Assembly (NCBI GenBank): GCA_900544995.1
Contig: UQXC01000029.1
Span: 1 to 25,655, forward strand
From: an uncultured Collinsella sp.
GTDB taxonomy: Bacteria > Actinomycetota > Coriobacteriia > Coriobacteriales > Coriobacteriaceae
DNA: 25,655 nt
Direction: 5' to 3'
The stretch's first letter is position 1. Each line of letters opens with the position of its first letter. This document shows positions 14,437-21,936 of this stretch, one piece after another. The translations under genes were made by a program, and so were the position numbers. The notes under the pieces are model-generated. The model had not been told where the DNA came from. It did not search any database and worked only from the letters and a program-made list of their open reading frames with translations.

Positions 14437-16192
14437 ACGTGTCCTCCACGACCTTACCGCCGTCTTGCACGTAAAAACACTTCATGCCGTAGTGCTTGCC
14501 GTCGTCAGTCACATAGTAGTCAAACGCATCTTGCGTAAAGCCGTCGGAGTTGGTGGCACGCACGCGCACAAAATACTGGCCGGCATCGGGCGCATCGCAG
14601 GTCACCTCGGGAAGCAGCACGTCCTCGGCCTTAAAGACAACGTCGCTTATGGCATAGTCGCGCGCAAGCTCTACAGTGTAGCGAATGTCGCGCGTCTTAA
14701 AGTCGTAGGACGCATCCCAGTTAATGCGCAGCTTACCGTTATCGATCTGCGGCACGCCGATGTAGAACGGCATGGGCTTTTTAAAACTCTCGCGAAAGCT
14801 CTTGTAGTTCTCCTCGATCTCGGAGGGAATCGCCGCGGCGATCTGCTCGTATTGGTCCTTGGTGACAGGCAGATTGTCGATATCGGGCGAAGCAAAGACC
14901 AGGGATTCAGTCACCTCGCGGTAGTGCTTGATCATCTTGGTCAGGCGCGTCTCGGTCAAATACGTACGCAGGTCCTTGACGGCGCGATCGAGCTCACCGC
15001 GGAACGCCTTGCTGCGCAGCGCACGATTGAATAGCACGTTGCCCCAGTAGTTGCTTACGCCGCGCTCCCAGCTCGCATAATCCGAGAACCCCGTCAGGCT
15101 CAGCTCAAGCTTACGCAGCATGCCGTCGTTATCCCAATCCAAGATGTACCAGACCTTGGAGTTAAGCGGGCTGTAGAGATAGCAGTTACGGTTCTGCGTA
15201 TCGCAGTTGCCCGTCAGGATCTGAAACGCCAACCAATAGACCAGGTTCTCGGTATCAAAGTAGGTGTCGAGCACGTCATCGATCTTTTGCGATTCGTCGT
15301 TGAGCGCATCGAGCATCTCGATGAGCTTGGTGTGGTCCGTATCGCCCTTAATCTCGAGCATGCCTTCAAAGCTTGCCTGGTTGTAGTCGGGATCATCGGC
15401 AAGCTTAATGGTGTCCTCGTAGCGATGGAAATCAAAGCTGTTCACCTTGTACAGGTGCCCGCTCTTATCCAGGCCATGTGCCTTAAGCGCCGTCTTGTTG
15501 AGCTGCTCCACCTGCGTAAACAGGCCGTAGTCCTCAAAGGTATCGTTGGACTTTTCGGTCTGGTCGCACACCCACAGATGCACAAACTGCGTGCGCAGGC
15601 CCATCATCTGGGGAATCCCGCGGATAAGATCGTAGGCCATCTTGTTGCGAAAACGCATACCCTCGCCCATGTGCTTGTTGAGCGCAATCGCGCGCTGCTG
15701 GCGCCAGGTACCTTTTCCTTTTTTGAGCTCCACCTTGTAATTCTTTTGCGTGTAGGAGCTCGACGTCTGGCCACGCACCTGCACGGTAGCATTGGGCGCT
15801 TCCTCGCCATAGCCAACCTCGCCGGCCACCGGGCCGTCTTCGTCGCCCGGCTGCAGCAGGCCCATAACCTGATAGCGCGTCACGCCCATGTCGGCATAGT
15901 CATACACCGAGTACGTATTGATCTCTGCCCAGCTGTGGTCGGTGTTCTCGGAGCTGTTGCCGCGCGAGACCGTCAGGTACATGGTCACAATGCCCGAGTC
16001 GTCGTAAACCTCGTACAGCTCGTCCTTATCGCGCAGGTGCTTAGACTGGTCGGAGGCCTCGACCTTTTTAATCTTGTCCTGCTTTTTGACCTTTTTAGTC
16101 GAGGATTCGTCCTGAGACGAGCAGCCCGAAAGCAGCAGCGCGCCGGCAGCCGCCTCGATCAGGCAGCGGCGAGACATCAACTTATCGATCAT
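14423..16192 (-). CDS. CotH-kinase-family lipoprotein with C-terminal Fn3-like domain
   Basis: CotH proteins are secreted atypical kinases; B. subtilis CotH phosphorylates spore-coat proteins. This 589-aa protein has a lipobox (LSGC, lipidated Cys24) preceded by SRRCLI, which resembles a Tat motif. A Lys-rich linker (about 33-52) leads to the kinase core: R140-G-Q-T-S, K150/K153 in KNYKVEL, D331 in GNCDTQNRNCYLY, and D352/D354 in ILDWDND. Residues about 480-575 (LRINWDASYDFKTRDIRYTV onwards) look like a fibronectin type III domain. ATG 16192 has GGAGG 5 nt upstream and overlaps pelG by 11 bp. Sixth gene of the pel operon, so it probably acts on a surface protein, the polysaccharide, or a carrier. 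The substrate is unknown. Confidence 0.88.
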   Translation of the reverse strand: MIDKLMSRRCLIEAAAGALLLSGCSSQDESSTKKVKKQDKIKKVEASDQSKHLRDKDELYEVYDDSGIVTMYLTVSRGNSSENTDHSWAEINTYSVYDYADMGVTRYQVMGLLQPGDEDGPVAGEVGYGEEAPNATVQVRGQTSSSYTQKNYKVELKKGKGTWRQQRAIALNKHMGEGMRFRNKMAYDLIRGIPQMMGLRTQFVHLWVCDQTEKSNDTFEDYGLFTQVEQLNKTALKAHGLDKSGHLYKVNSFDFHRYEDTIKLADDPDYNQASFEGMLEIKGDTDHTKLIEMLDALNDESQKIDDVLDTYFDTENLVYWLAFQILTGNCDTQNRNCYLYSPLNSKVWYILDWDNDGMLRKLELSLTGFSDYASWERGVSNYWGNVLFNRALRSKAFRGELDRAVKDLRTYLTETRLTKMIKHYREVTESLVFASPDIDNLPVTKDQYEQIAAAIPSEIEENYKSFRESFKKPMPFYIGVPQIDNGKLRINWDASYDFKTRDIRYTVELARDYAISDVVFKAEDVLLPEVTCDAPDAGQYFVRVRATNSDGFTQDAFDYYVTDDGKHYGMKCFYVQDGGKVVEDTYEEG

Positions 16193-17726
16193 CAGAACCT
16201 CCCCAATGTTTTTGGTACAGGCGAACCACCATACGTTCAAACGCACTGCGCGGCTCACCGCCCACGCGCTTGTCCTCGTAGCATTGCTCAACACGGTCGA
16301 GCACCCGGCCAAGTTCGGTAAACCAGCCCGTCTTGTCAGTAGCCACAATGGGCTGCTGGCTCAGGATACGATACGGCAAGTTGGCGGTATAGGTATCGAG
16401 TCGCAGCAGCGCCACGATAAAAAACACCGCCGCACCCAACAAAAAGCCAAAGCCGTAAAACTGCTGCGGCAAAAGCAACGACACCGCAGTCGCCAGCCCA
16501 GCCACACCGGCAAACAGACCCGAAGCCAGCACGGCCCCCTTATAGTCGGTAAAGTACAGCAAGATAAGCATCACCGTATTGCCCACGGCATACAGGGCAT
16601 AGCCCACGCATAACGTGCGGAAATACCCGTGCATCAGGTTGTTAAAGCCCAACGGTAGGGCCGAGAGCACCGTGGTCTCGAGCGAGATGACCGCCGCCGT
16701 CACAAACAGTTGCTTGAGCGCACAAAACCGCAGTTCTCGGTTGAGCGTGGCAAGCATTTCCTCCTCGGCCACCACGATGTCGCCCACCACGCCACCGTCG
16801 TTGAACAGGCTGTAGTAGTCGCGGTAGCGCGGATAGAAATTGACCTCGACTGAGACCACAAAGTTGACGGACGTGACCAGGATCGTCAAAAACGCGATGA
16901 GAGCCGGCACATCGTGGTAGGGCGCACCATAAAACAAGCCCTTGACCTGCACGCCAATGGGACCGGCCCATATTATCACCAAGTGCGCAAAGAGGCCCAG
17001 GTTGGTAAACAAGCCCGTGAGCGCCAACGGCATAAACTGATCAAGCCACCGTAAATAGAGCCAGGGGCTGCGATCGCTCTGCGGAAAATACCGGTACAGC
17101 AGCACCACGTCCCAGGCGAGCATGACGCCGTAGCCCAGAGCAATTGACGCCAACAGGCCCTCGACCGGCGGCAGCCCCAGCACCAGCGCGGCCAGGGCGC
17201 ACAGGCACGCCACGCCAATGGCAGCCGCAAAGCTGCATAGGATACCGCGGTAATCCTTGATGGCCGTGAGGTAACTCATGCCGTTCCAGTTGACTATCAT
17301 AATGTTGAACAGCCACAGGCACAGCAGCCCCTGCAGCAGCGTGGCGCCCGAGAACAGCAAAAAGACGCCGTAGAGCACCGTGCCCGCAACGAGCATAATG
17401 GCGTTGGAGCCCCAAAACGAAGGTAGGATCTCATCCTCGCGCTCGGCAAAAAGCATATCGGCCAAAAAGCGCGTGACCGGCATAGAGAAAAAGCTTGTGA
17501 GCGTGAGCGACGCCAGCAGCGTATAGGTCACCATGCACACCAGCAGGTCTTGGTTGGCGCGTCCCACGCCCCACAGACCGCACAGCACCAAGATGCCCAC
17601 CTGGAGCAGCACGCCCAACAGCATGGGGCCCGTGCACACAATGCCAGCGTAGCCATAGGCGCGCATCGTGGCAAACAGACCCTTGCGCCTAAACAGGCGC
17701 TTGAGCTCAAAACCGATTCCGGCCAC
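16182..17726 (-). CDS. pelG: PelG-like exopolysaccharide flippase/transporter
   Basis: PelG is a multi-pass membrane protein of the MOP/Wzx-like superfamily that forms the inner-membrane Pel complex with PelD, PelE and PelF and is thought to carry the polymer across. The 514-aa protein begins with the family's MAGIGFELKRLF and shows about twelve hydrophobic helices, with NWNGMSYLTAIKDYRGI between two of them. It is somewhat longer than the Pseudomonas protein (about 456 aa), with a soluble C-terminal tail after about residue 440. GTG 17726 is preceded by GGGGGAG at 6 nt spacing and lies 3 bp after the pelF stop codon. Confidence 0.93.
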   Translation of the reverse strand: MAGIGFELKRLFRRKGLFATMRAYGYAGIVCTGPMLLGVLLQVGILVLCGLWGVGRANQDLLVCMVTYTLLASLTLTSFFSMPVTRFLADMLFAEREDEILPSFWGSNAIMLVAGTVLYGVFLLFSGATLLQGLLCLWLFNIMIVNWNGMSYLTAIKDYRGILCSFAAAIGVACLCALAALVLGLPPVEGLLASIALGYGVMLAWDVVLLYRYFPQSDRSPWLYLRWLDQFMPLALTGLFTNLGLFAHLVIIWAGPIGVQVKGLFYGAPYHDVPALIAFLTILVTSVNFVVSVEVNFYPRYRDYYSLFNDGGVVGDIVVAEEEMLATLNRELRFCALKQLFVTAAVISLETTVLSALPLGFNNLMHGYFRTLCVGYALYAVGNTVMLILLYFTDYKGAVLASGLFAGVAGLATAVSLLLPQQFYGFGFLLGAAVFFIVALLRLDTYTANLPYRILSQQPIVATDKTGWFTELGRVLDRVEQCYEDKRVGGEPRSAFERMVVRLYQKHWGGSDDR

Positions 17727-17729
17727 CGG

Positions 17730-19157
17730 CTACTCCCCCTCTCTGGACAGGTCAAACGCACGCGCCGTCTCATCGTATAGCGCGCGATAGTTGGCGAGCA
17801 TCTGCTCGTGCAAGAAGTACGTGGCAACGCGACGCTGCCCGCGCTCCCCCATCTCAATGCGACGAGCGCGGCTTGTGCACATGCGTTCCATGGCATCGGC
17901 CAAGCCCTTGCGATACATAGGCGGCGTCACAAAACCCGCCACGCCAAAGTCGTCGCCCGGGGCGCCTTCGAGAAGCTCGCGACAGCAGCCCACCTCGGTC
18001 GTCACGCAGGGACGGCGCGCTGCAAGCGACTCCAGCACGCTGAGCGGCTGGCCCTCGGAGATGCTCGTCAAAATGGTAAAGTCGAGCTTTTCCATGTACT
18101 CGACCACGTTGACGCGGCCGGTAAAGATCAGGTCGCGCACGCCCAGGGTTTCGACCAGCGCGTGGCACTCGGCGCCGTACTCCTCGTCGTCCACGCCGCC
18201 CATGATGTGCAGGCGCACCTTGGGCAGGCGCTCGTGCAGCTCAAAGAAGGCATAGATCATGGTCTTAACATCCTTGATGGGCGCCAGGCGCACCACCGCG
18301 CCAATGTCCACCCAGCCGTCATCGGTCTTTAAGGGAATATCCTTAAAGCGATCGAACTGGATGCCGTTGGGGATGACCAGGCATTTGTCCGCATCGCAGC
18401 CCATATCAATCTGCGTCTTGCGGGCGTTATGGAACAAACTCGTCACGCGGAAGGCGCGGCGGTAGATCTCCTCCGAAAGCAGGTAGAAAAAGCGAATCCA
18501 GCGGTCCTTAAAGGACGGCACCACCCAATCGGCGCGAATGATCTCTTCCTCGCGCTCGCGGGTATAGATGCCATGCTCGGTCAGCAGCACCGGCGCATGG
18601 TGAACGCTTGAGCCCAGGCAGGCGAGCAGGCCACCGTAGCCGGTCGAGATGGCATGGTACACATCGGCCACCGGCACCTCGCTGCCCAACAGGTAGAGCA
18701 CGGGCAGCAACATGGAGCGCATGGTGTGGAATGCATCGGCAAAGGGCGTGTAGGGATACTCGGCCAGGCACACGTCGCGAAAGATATCCATAAACGTGCG
18801 GCTCTGCAAAAACGAGAGCGGATGCACGCGACGGCGGTGGAAGATATCGAATAACACGTCCCAGTCCGGATTGGAGAGCGACACCAGACGGCGTAGCGCC
18901 TCGCGCTCACGGTCGTTAAAACTGGCTTCGTGCTGCTCGCCCGAAAGCCGCAGGGCATCGTCCAGGAACACCTCGTGCACCTCGACCACGTTGCCGGGCA
19001 GCTCGTAGACAAACTTGCCACGGTCGGCAGCATGCGCGCCGATCACCCACAGCACAAACTCGTGCTCGGGCATGGCCGTAATGTAGCCATGCATCCAGGT
19101 AGATACGCCGCCGTGCACATAGGGGTAGCAACCCTCGAGTACCAAGCAGATTCTCAT
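17730..19157 (-). CDS. pelF: PelF-like glycosyltransferase (GT4)
   Basis: PelF is the cytoplasmic glycosyltransferase that polymerises Pel from UDP-amino-sugar. The 475-aa GT-B protein starts MRICLVLEGCYPYVHGGVST, the N-terminal glycine loop typical of PelF. The C-terminal Rossmann domain holds VVRLAPIKDVKTMIYAF, HIMGG and the EX7E nucleotide-sugar motif EGQPLSVLE (E368, E376). No membrane segment is present; it should dock on PelD/E/G at the membrane. Its ATG overlaps the stop codon of the deacetylase gene (ATGA). Length is close to the Pseudomonas protein (507 aa). The sugar cannot be read from the sequence. Confidence 0.94.
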   Translation of the reverse strand: MRICLVLEGCYPYVHGGVSTWMHGYITAMPEHEFVLWVIGAHAADRGKFVYELPGNVVEVHEVFLDDALRLSGEQHEASFNDREREALRRLVSLSNPDWDVLFDIFHRRRVHPLSFLQSRTFMDIFRDVCLAEYPYTPFADAFHTMRSMLLPVLYLLGSEVPVADVYHAISTGYGGLLACLGSSVHHAPVLLTEHGIYTREREEEIIRADWVVPSFKDRWIRFFYLLSEEIYRRAFRVTSLFHNARKTQIDMGCDADKCLVIPNGIQFDRFKDIPLKTDDGWVDIGAVVRLAPIKDVKTMIYAFFELHERLPKVRLHIMGGVDDEEYGAECHALVETLGVRDLIFTGRVNVVEYMEKLDFTILTSISEGQPLSVLESLAARRPCVTTEVGCCRELLEGAPGDDFGVAGFVTPPMYRKGLADAMERMCTSRARRIEMGERGQRRVATYFLHEQMLANYRALYDETARAFDLSREGE

Positions 19158-21034
19158 TTATCGCCACCCTCCTTGCGCTCGATCGTCACGGTCTTATCAT
19201 TTGCCTTGAGCAGATACAGATTGCCCGTAAGGTGCGTCAGTTCGCCACCCGTCACCGCACCCGGCTCGCCATTATTGGCGCGGAACATGAGCCAAGCCTC
19301 GTCGTGAAAATTGCCCAAGCTGAGCGTCCAGGCATCCGCACTGGTATCCACGCTCACCGTAACCGACGAAAAGCGTTGGATGGCACCGGAGCACTCCGAC
19401 GCCGTCTGGTGCCGCAGGTCGGGCGCTGATTTGGTAAGCCAGTCCAGATAGTCGACCAGGCCGCCCTTGTAGACCTCCCAGCCCTCCTTGGCTCCGCGAT
19501 CGGGGTCCAAAAGGTCGTCCGGGTGCATAAAGTGCGTGCTCACGTAGTGCATGTTGAGCTCGGACACGGCTGCCAGGCGCATATAGGAATCGTCGACCAT
19601 GCCGCCCGAGACAATGCGCGGCTGCTCCACAATGCCATCGCTCGCCACGCCAAACTCCTGTACGTACGGCAGGTCGGTGCCGTCCTCAAAATACGTGCTG
19701 GCGATGGTCTTAATGCGAGGAACGTTGGTGCCGATAAGCTTGCGCGCTCGGGCCGAAAGGATATTCGACGGCGGTACGTAGACCGAGCCGTGAGCGTTGG
19801 GCAGGACCTCGTCCTGAAACGCGATAAGTTCGTTGAGCGAAGCGACAAGCGTCTCTTTGTTCTTCCAGGTCTTGTAGTCGTACAGCGTGCCGTAGTCGGT
19901 GTCCCAGAGCGCGAGCGGCTGATGGTTGTAGCCGTGAAAGCCCAGCTCGCCGCCCATCTGCAGCAGCATGCCGCCAAAATAGCGGAACTGCGTGGTATCG
20001 GCCTGGCGCGCGGGCTCGGTCTGGTTGACCGCGTCCTCGTAGTTTTCAATCATCACGCCGGTATAGCGAATGCCGTATTTTTGCGCGAGCTTTTGCAGAT
20101 CGGGCCACCAGACCTTGGTGTAAAAATCCGCAATGGAAAGACCGTAGTCACGCTTGATATAAGTACCATCGCCCGAGGGCACGGGGCTGGGAAAGTCGTC
20201 CAAATAGAACACGGCGCTGTTGATGACCGGATAGGCCGTAGCATTACCCAGCAGGCTGATCGCCGCGGCGTAAAAACCGCGCATGACCTTGTCATAGATA
20301 CCGATATTGCATACCACTGTGCGCCCGCTACCGCAGTCATTGGACCAAATGAGCGGGGCGCCCGCATCGCCAGTCTTAGCCCACTCACGCGCCGTCTCGC
20401 GCAGCGATACCGAAAGCGACGAATCAAAGGGGTCCGAGAGCTCGTAGCGCTCTCCCCCGCCCAGCATAAAGTCCTCACTCGGCACAATGCTTTCGACTTT
20501 TACATAGTCATATCCGGCCGATTCAATGCCAAGCTTGGAGGCAATCACTTGCATATAGCTCGAGTTATCCGGCGGCATGGCGAGCATAAGCGAACCGCCG
20601 GCACTCACCCAACTCATAATGTCGCTTAGGTGCGTACCGAGCCCATCGAGCGACGGCATGAGCAAAATCACGCGATCGAAGGAGGTCAGCGAGGGAATGG
20701 CATCCGCACCATCCAGGGCAAGGTCCACGTCGCGGTGCGCGATCTTCATGTCGAGCAGGATCTGGTCGAACTGCTCCTTTACGTCCTCGACGCCAGCTTG
20801 ATCGGAATCGGTAATGACCAGGCACGTGGGCTTTTGGCCAAAGATTGCCGATGAGGCCGGCACTGCATCGTTGGCGGCAAGCATCCCCAGCTTATGCTGG
20901 CCCGCGCTGTACTGCACGCCGGCACGCTCCACCAGCAACACAGCGGCCATGACGATAAAAACAGCCCACACCACGAGGAGTCCCATCCAACGAAAGCCGC
21001 CCACACGGTCGCGGATATGTTGCACCACGCTCAT
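19154..21034 (-). CDS. pelA: PelA-like membrane-anchored polysaccharide deacetylase (DUF2194)
   Basis: The 626-aa protein has one N-terminal membrane helix (about 15-37), an extracellular Rossmann-like domain (about 65-265), and a deacetylase-fold domain from about 270. Metal and catalytic candidates are D279/D280 in FYLDDFPSP, H367/H371 in GFHGYNH, and H501/H504 in STHFMHPDD. This matches the DUF2194-type deacetylase that replaces the large periplasmic PelA in Gram-positive pel clusters; a separate PelA glycoside-hydrolase domain is not evident. Partial deacetylation gives Pel its positive charge. ATG 21034 was chosen because GGAGG precedes it and it forms an ATGA overlap with pelE; an in-frame ATG 24 bp upstream lacks these. 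A beta-sandwich-like tail follows about residue 560. Confidence 0.87.
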   Translation of the reverse strand: MSVVQHIRDRVGGFRWMGLLVVWAVFIVMAAVLLVERAGVQYSAGQHKLGMLAANDAVPASSAIFGQKPTCLVITDSDQAGVEDVKEQFDQILLDMKIAHRDVDLALDGADAIPSLTSFDRVILLMPSLDGLGTHLSDIMSWVSAGGSLMLAMPPDNSSYMQVIASKLGIESAGYDYVKVESIVPSEDFMLGGGERYELSDPFDSSLSVSLRETAREWAKTGDAGAPLIWSNDCGSGRTVVCNIGIYDKVMRGFYAAAISLLGNATAYPVINSAVFYLDDFPSPVPSGDGTYIKRDYGLSIADFYTKVWWPDLQKLAQKYGIRYTGVMIENYEDAVNQTEPARQADTTQFRYFGGMLLQMGGELGFHGYNHQPLALWDTDYGTLYDYKTWKNKETLVASLNELIAFQDEVLPNAHGSVYVPPSNILSARARKLIGTNVPRIKTIASTYFEDGTDLPYVQEFGVASDGIVEQPRIVSGGMVDDSYMRLAAVSELNMHYVSTHFMHPDDLLDPDRGAKEGWEVYKGGLVDYLDWLTKSAPDLRHQTASECSGAIQRFSSVTVSVDTSADAWTLSLGNFHDEAWLMFRANNGEPGAVTGGELTHLTGNLYLLKANDKTVTIERKEGGDK

Positions 21035-21936
21035 CGGGCCTCCTCCCCGTCGCGCCAAAACGCCAGCTGCTCGCGGTTGTCGGCGCTCAAATACACATGT
21101 TGCTTGTCAATCGCATCGATCACACGGTGGACCTCTTCACCGTCGCGGCGCATCACGGCTAGGCGCAGGCAAAGCATCCAAACCTCCTGCTCGTCGGGCA
21201 CGTCGAGCACCAGCTGGTCAGTCACGGTCTGCGCCTCGTCGATCTGTCCGACATCGGCCAGCGCCGTCGCGTATCGAATGCGCAGCTCAAGGGTATCCTC
21301 GCGCTCGCAGCGACGCGCAAGCAGGAGCGCGTACTGTTGGCGCTGAATCTGAGCCACGCGCCCCTCGGCCAAGCCCGAGCCCAAGTATTCACCAAGATAA
21401 TCGCAGTATTCGTTGAGGTTTTGCGCGCTCGGGTCCGTCTTAAAGGCATGCTCCAGCTGCTGCAGTTTAAGATCGGACTCCTTGGAGATCTGCGCCACCG
21501 CCGTCGCGGCATAGTGCGCCACCTCAACGTCGTCGTTAAGCTTAGCCGCCTGCAGCTGCGCCAGGTACGCGTCGGGCTCCTCGGTGAGCATGGAGAGCAT
21601 TAGGCGGCGCCGGTATGCCGGGTCGTTGACGATGAGCGCCTCCTCGAGCGGCACTACGCCTGCATCGTCCTCACCGCTCGGTACCGACATACTACGATGC
21701 AGGTCGTCGTTGAAGCGCAGCGACTCCAGCGCAGACTCTTTCAGCCACTCGCCAAGCACCGCGCTGCGCACCGATAGCAAAACCACCAGCAACGGGCCCC
21801 ACAGCGGCACCAGCACTATTACAGCCAGCATGTGCCCGCGCACCGGCAGCAGGCCCAGCTTCATGAGCGTCCACAGCATCAGGCAAACCAGCGAATGAAT
21901 CAGCAGCAAGACGGCAGCAACGACAAGCGAGATCAA
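21031..21936 (-). CDS. pelE: PelE-like membrane-anchored TPR protein
   Basis: A 301-aa protein with two N-terminal membrane helices (about 4-23 and 33-55) and a cytoplasmic alpha-helical domain with TPR-like repeats (for example about 115-140, 155-180 and 205-240: RYATALADVGQIDEAQTVTD). This matches PelE, which links PelD and PelF in the Pel synthase complex (Pseudomonas PelE is about 329 aa). Recognition rests on architecture and position between pelD and the deacetylase more than on residue motifs, because PelE diverges quickly. The start is TTG at 21936, in a TTGA overlap with the pelD stop codon and 6 nt after a GGGGGG tract. One could also consider a start downstream, but the first helix would then be lost. 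Confidence 0.82.
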   Translation of the reverse strand: MISLVVAAVLLLIHSLVCLMLWTLMKLGLLPVRGHMLAVIVLVPLWGPLLVVLLSVRSAVLGEWLKESALESLRFNDDLHRSMSVPSGEDDAGVVPLEEALIVNDPAYRRRLMLSMLTEEPDAYLAQLQAAKLNDDVEVAHYAATAVAQISKESDLKLQQLEHAFKTDPSAQNLNEYCDYLGEYLGSGLAEGRVAQIQRQQYALLLARRCEREDTLELRIRYATALADVGQIDEAQTVTDQLVLDVPDEQEVWMLCLRLAVMRRDGEEVHRVIDAIDKQHVYLSADNREQLAFWRDGEEAR

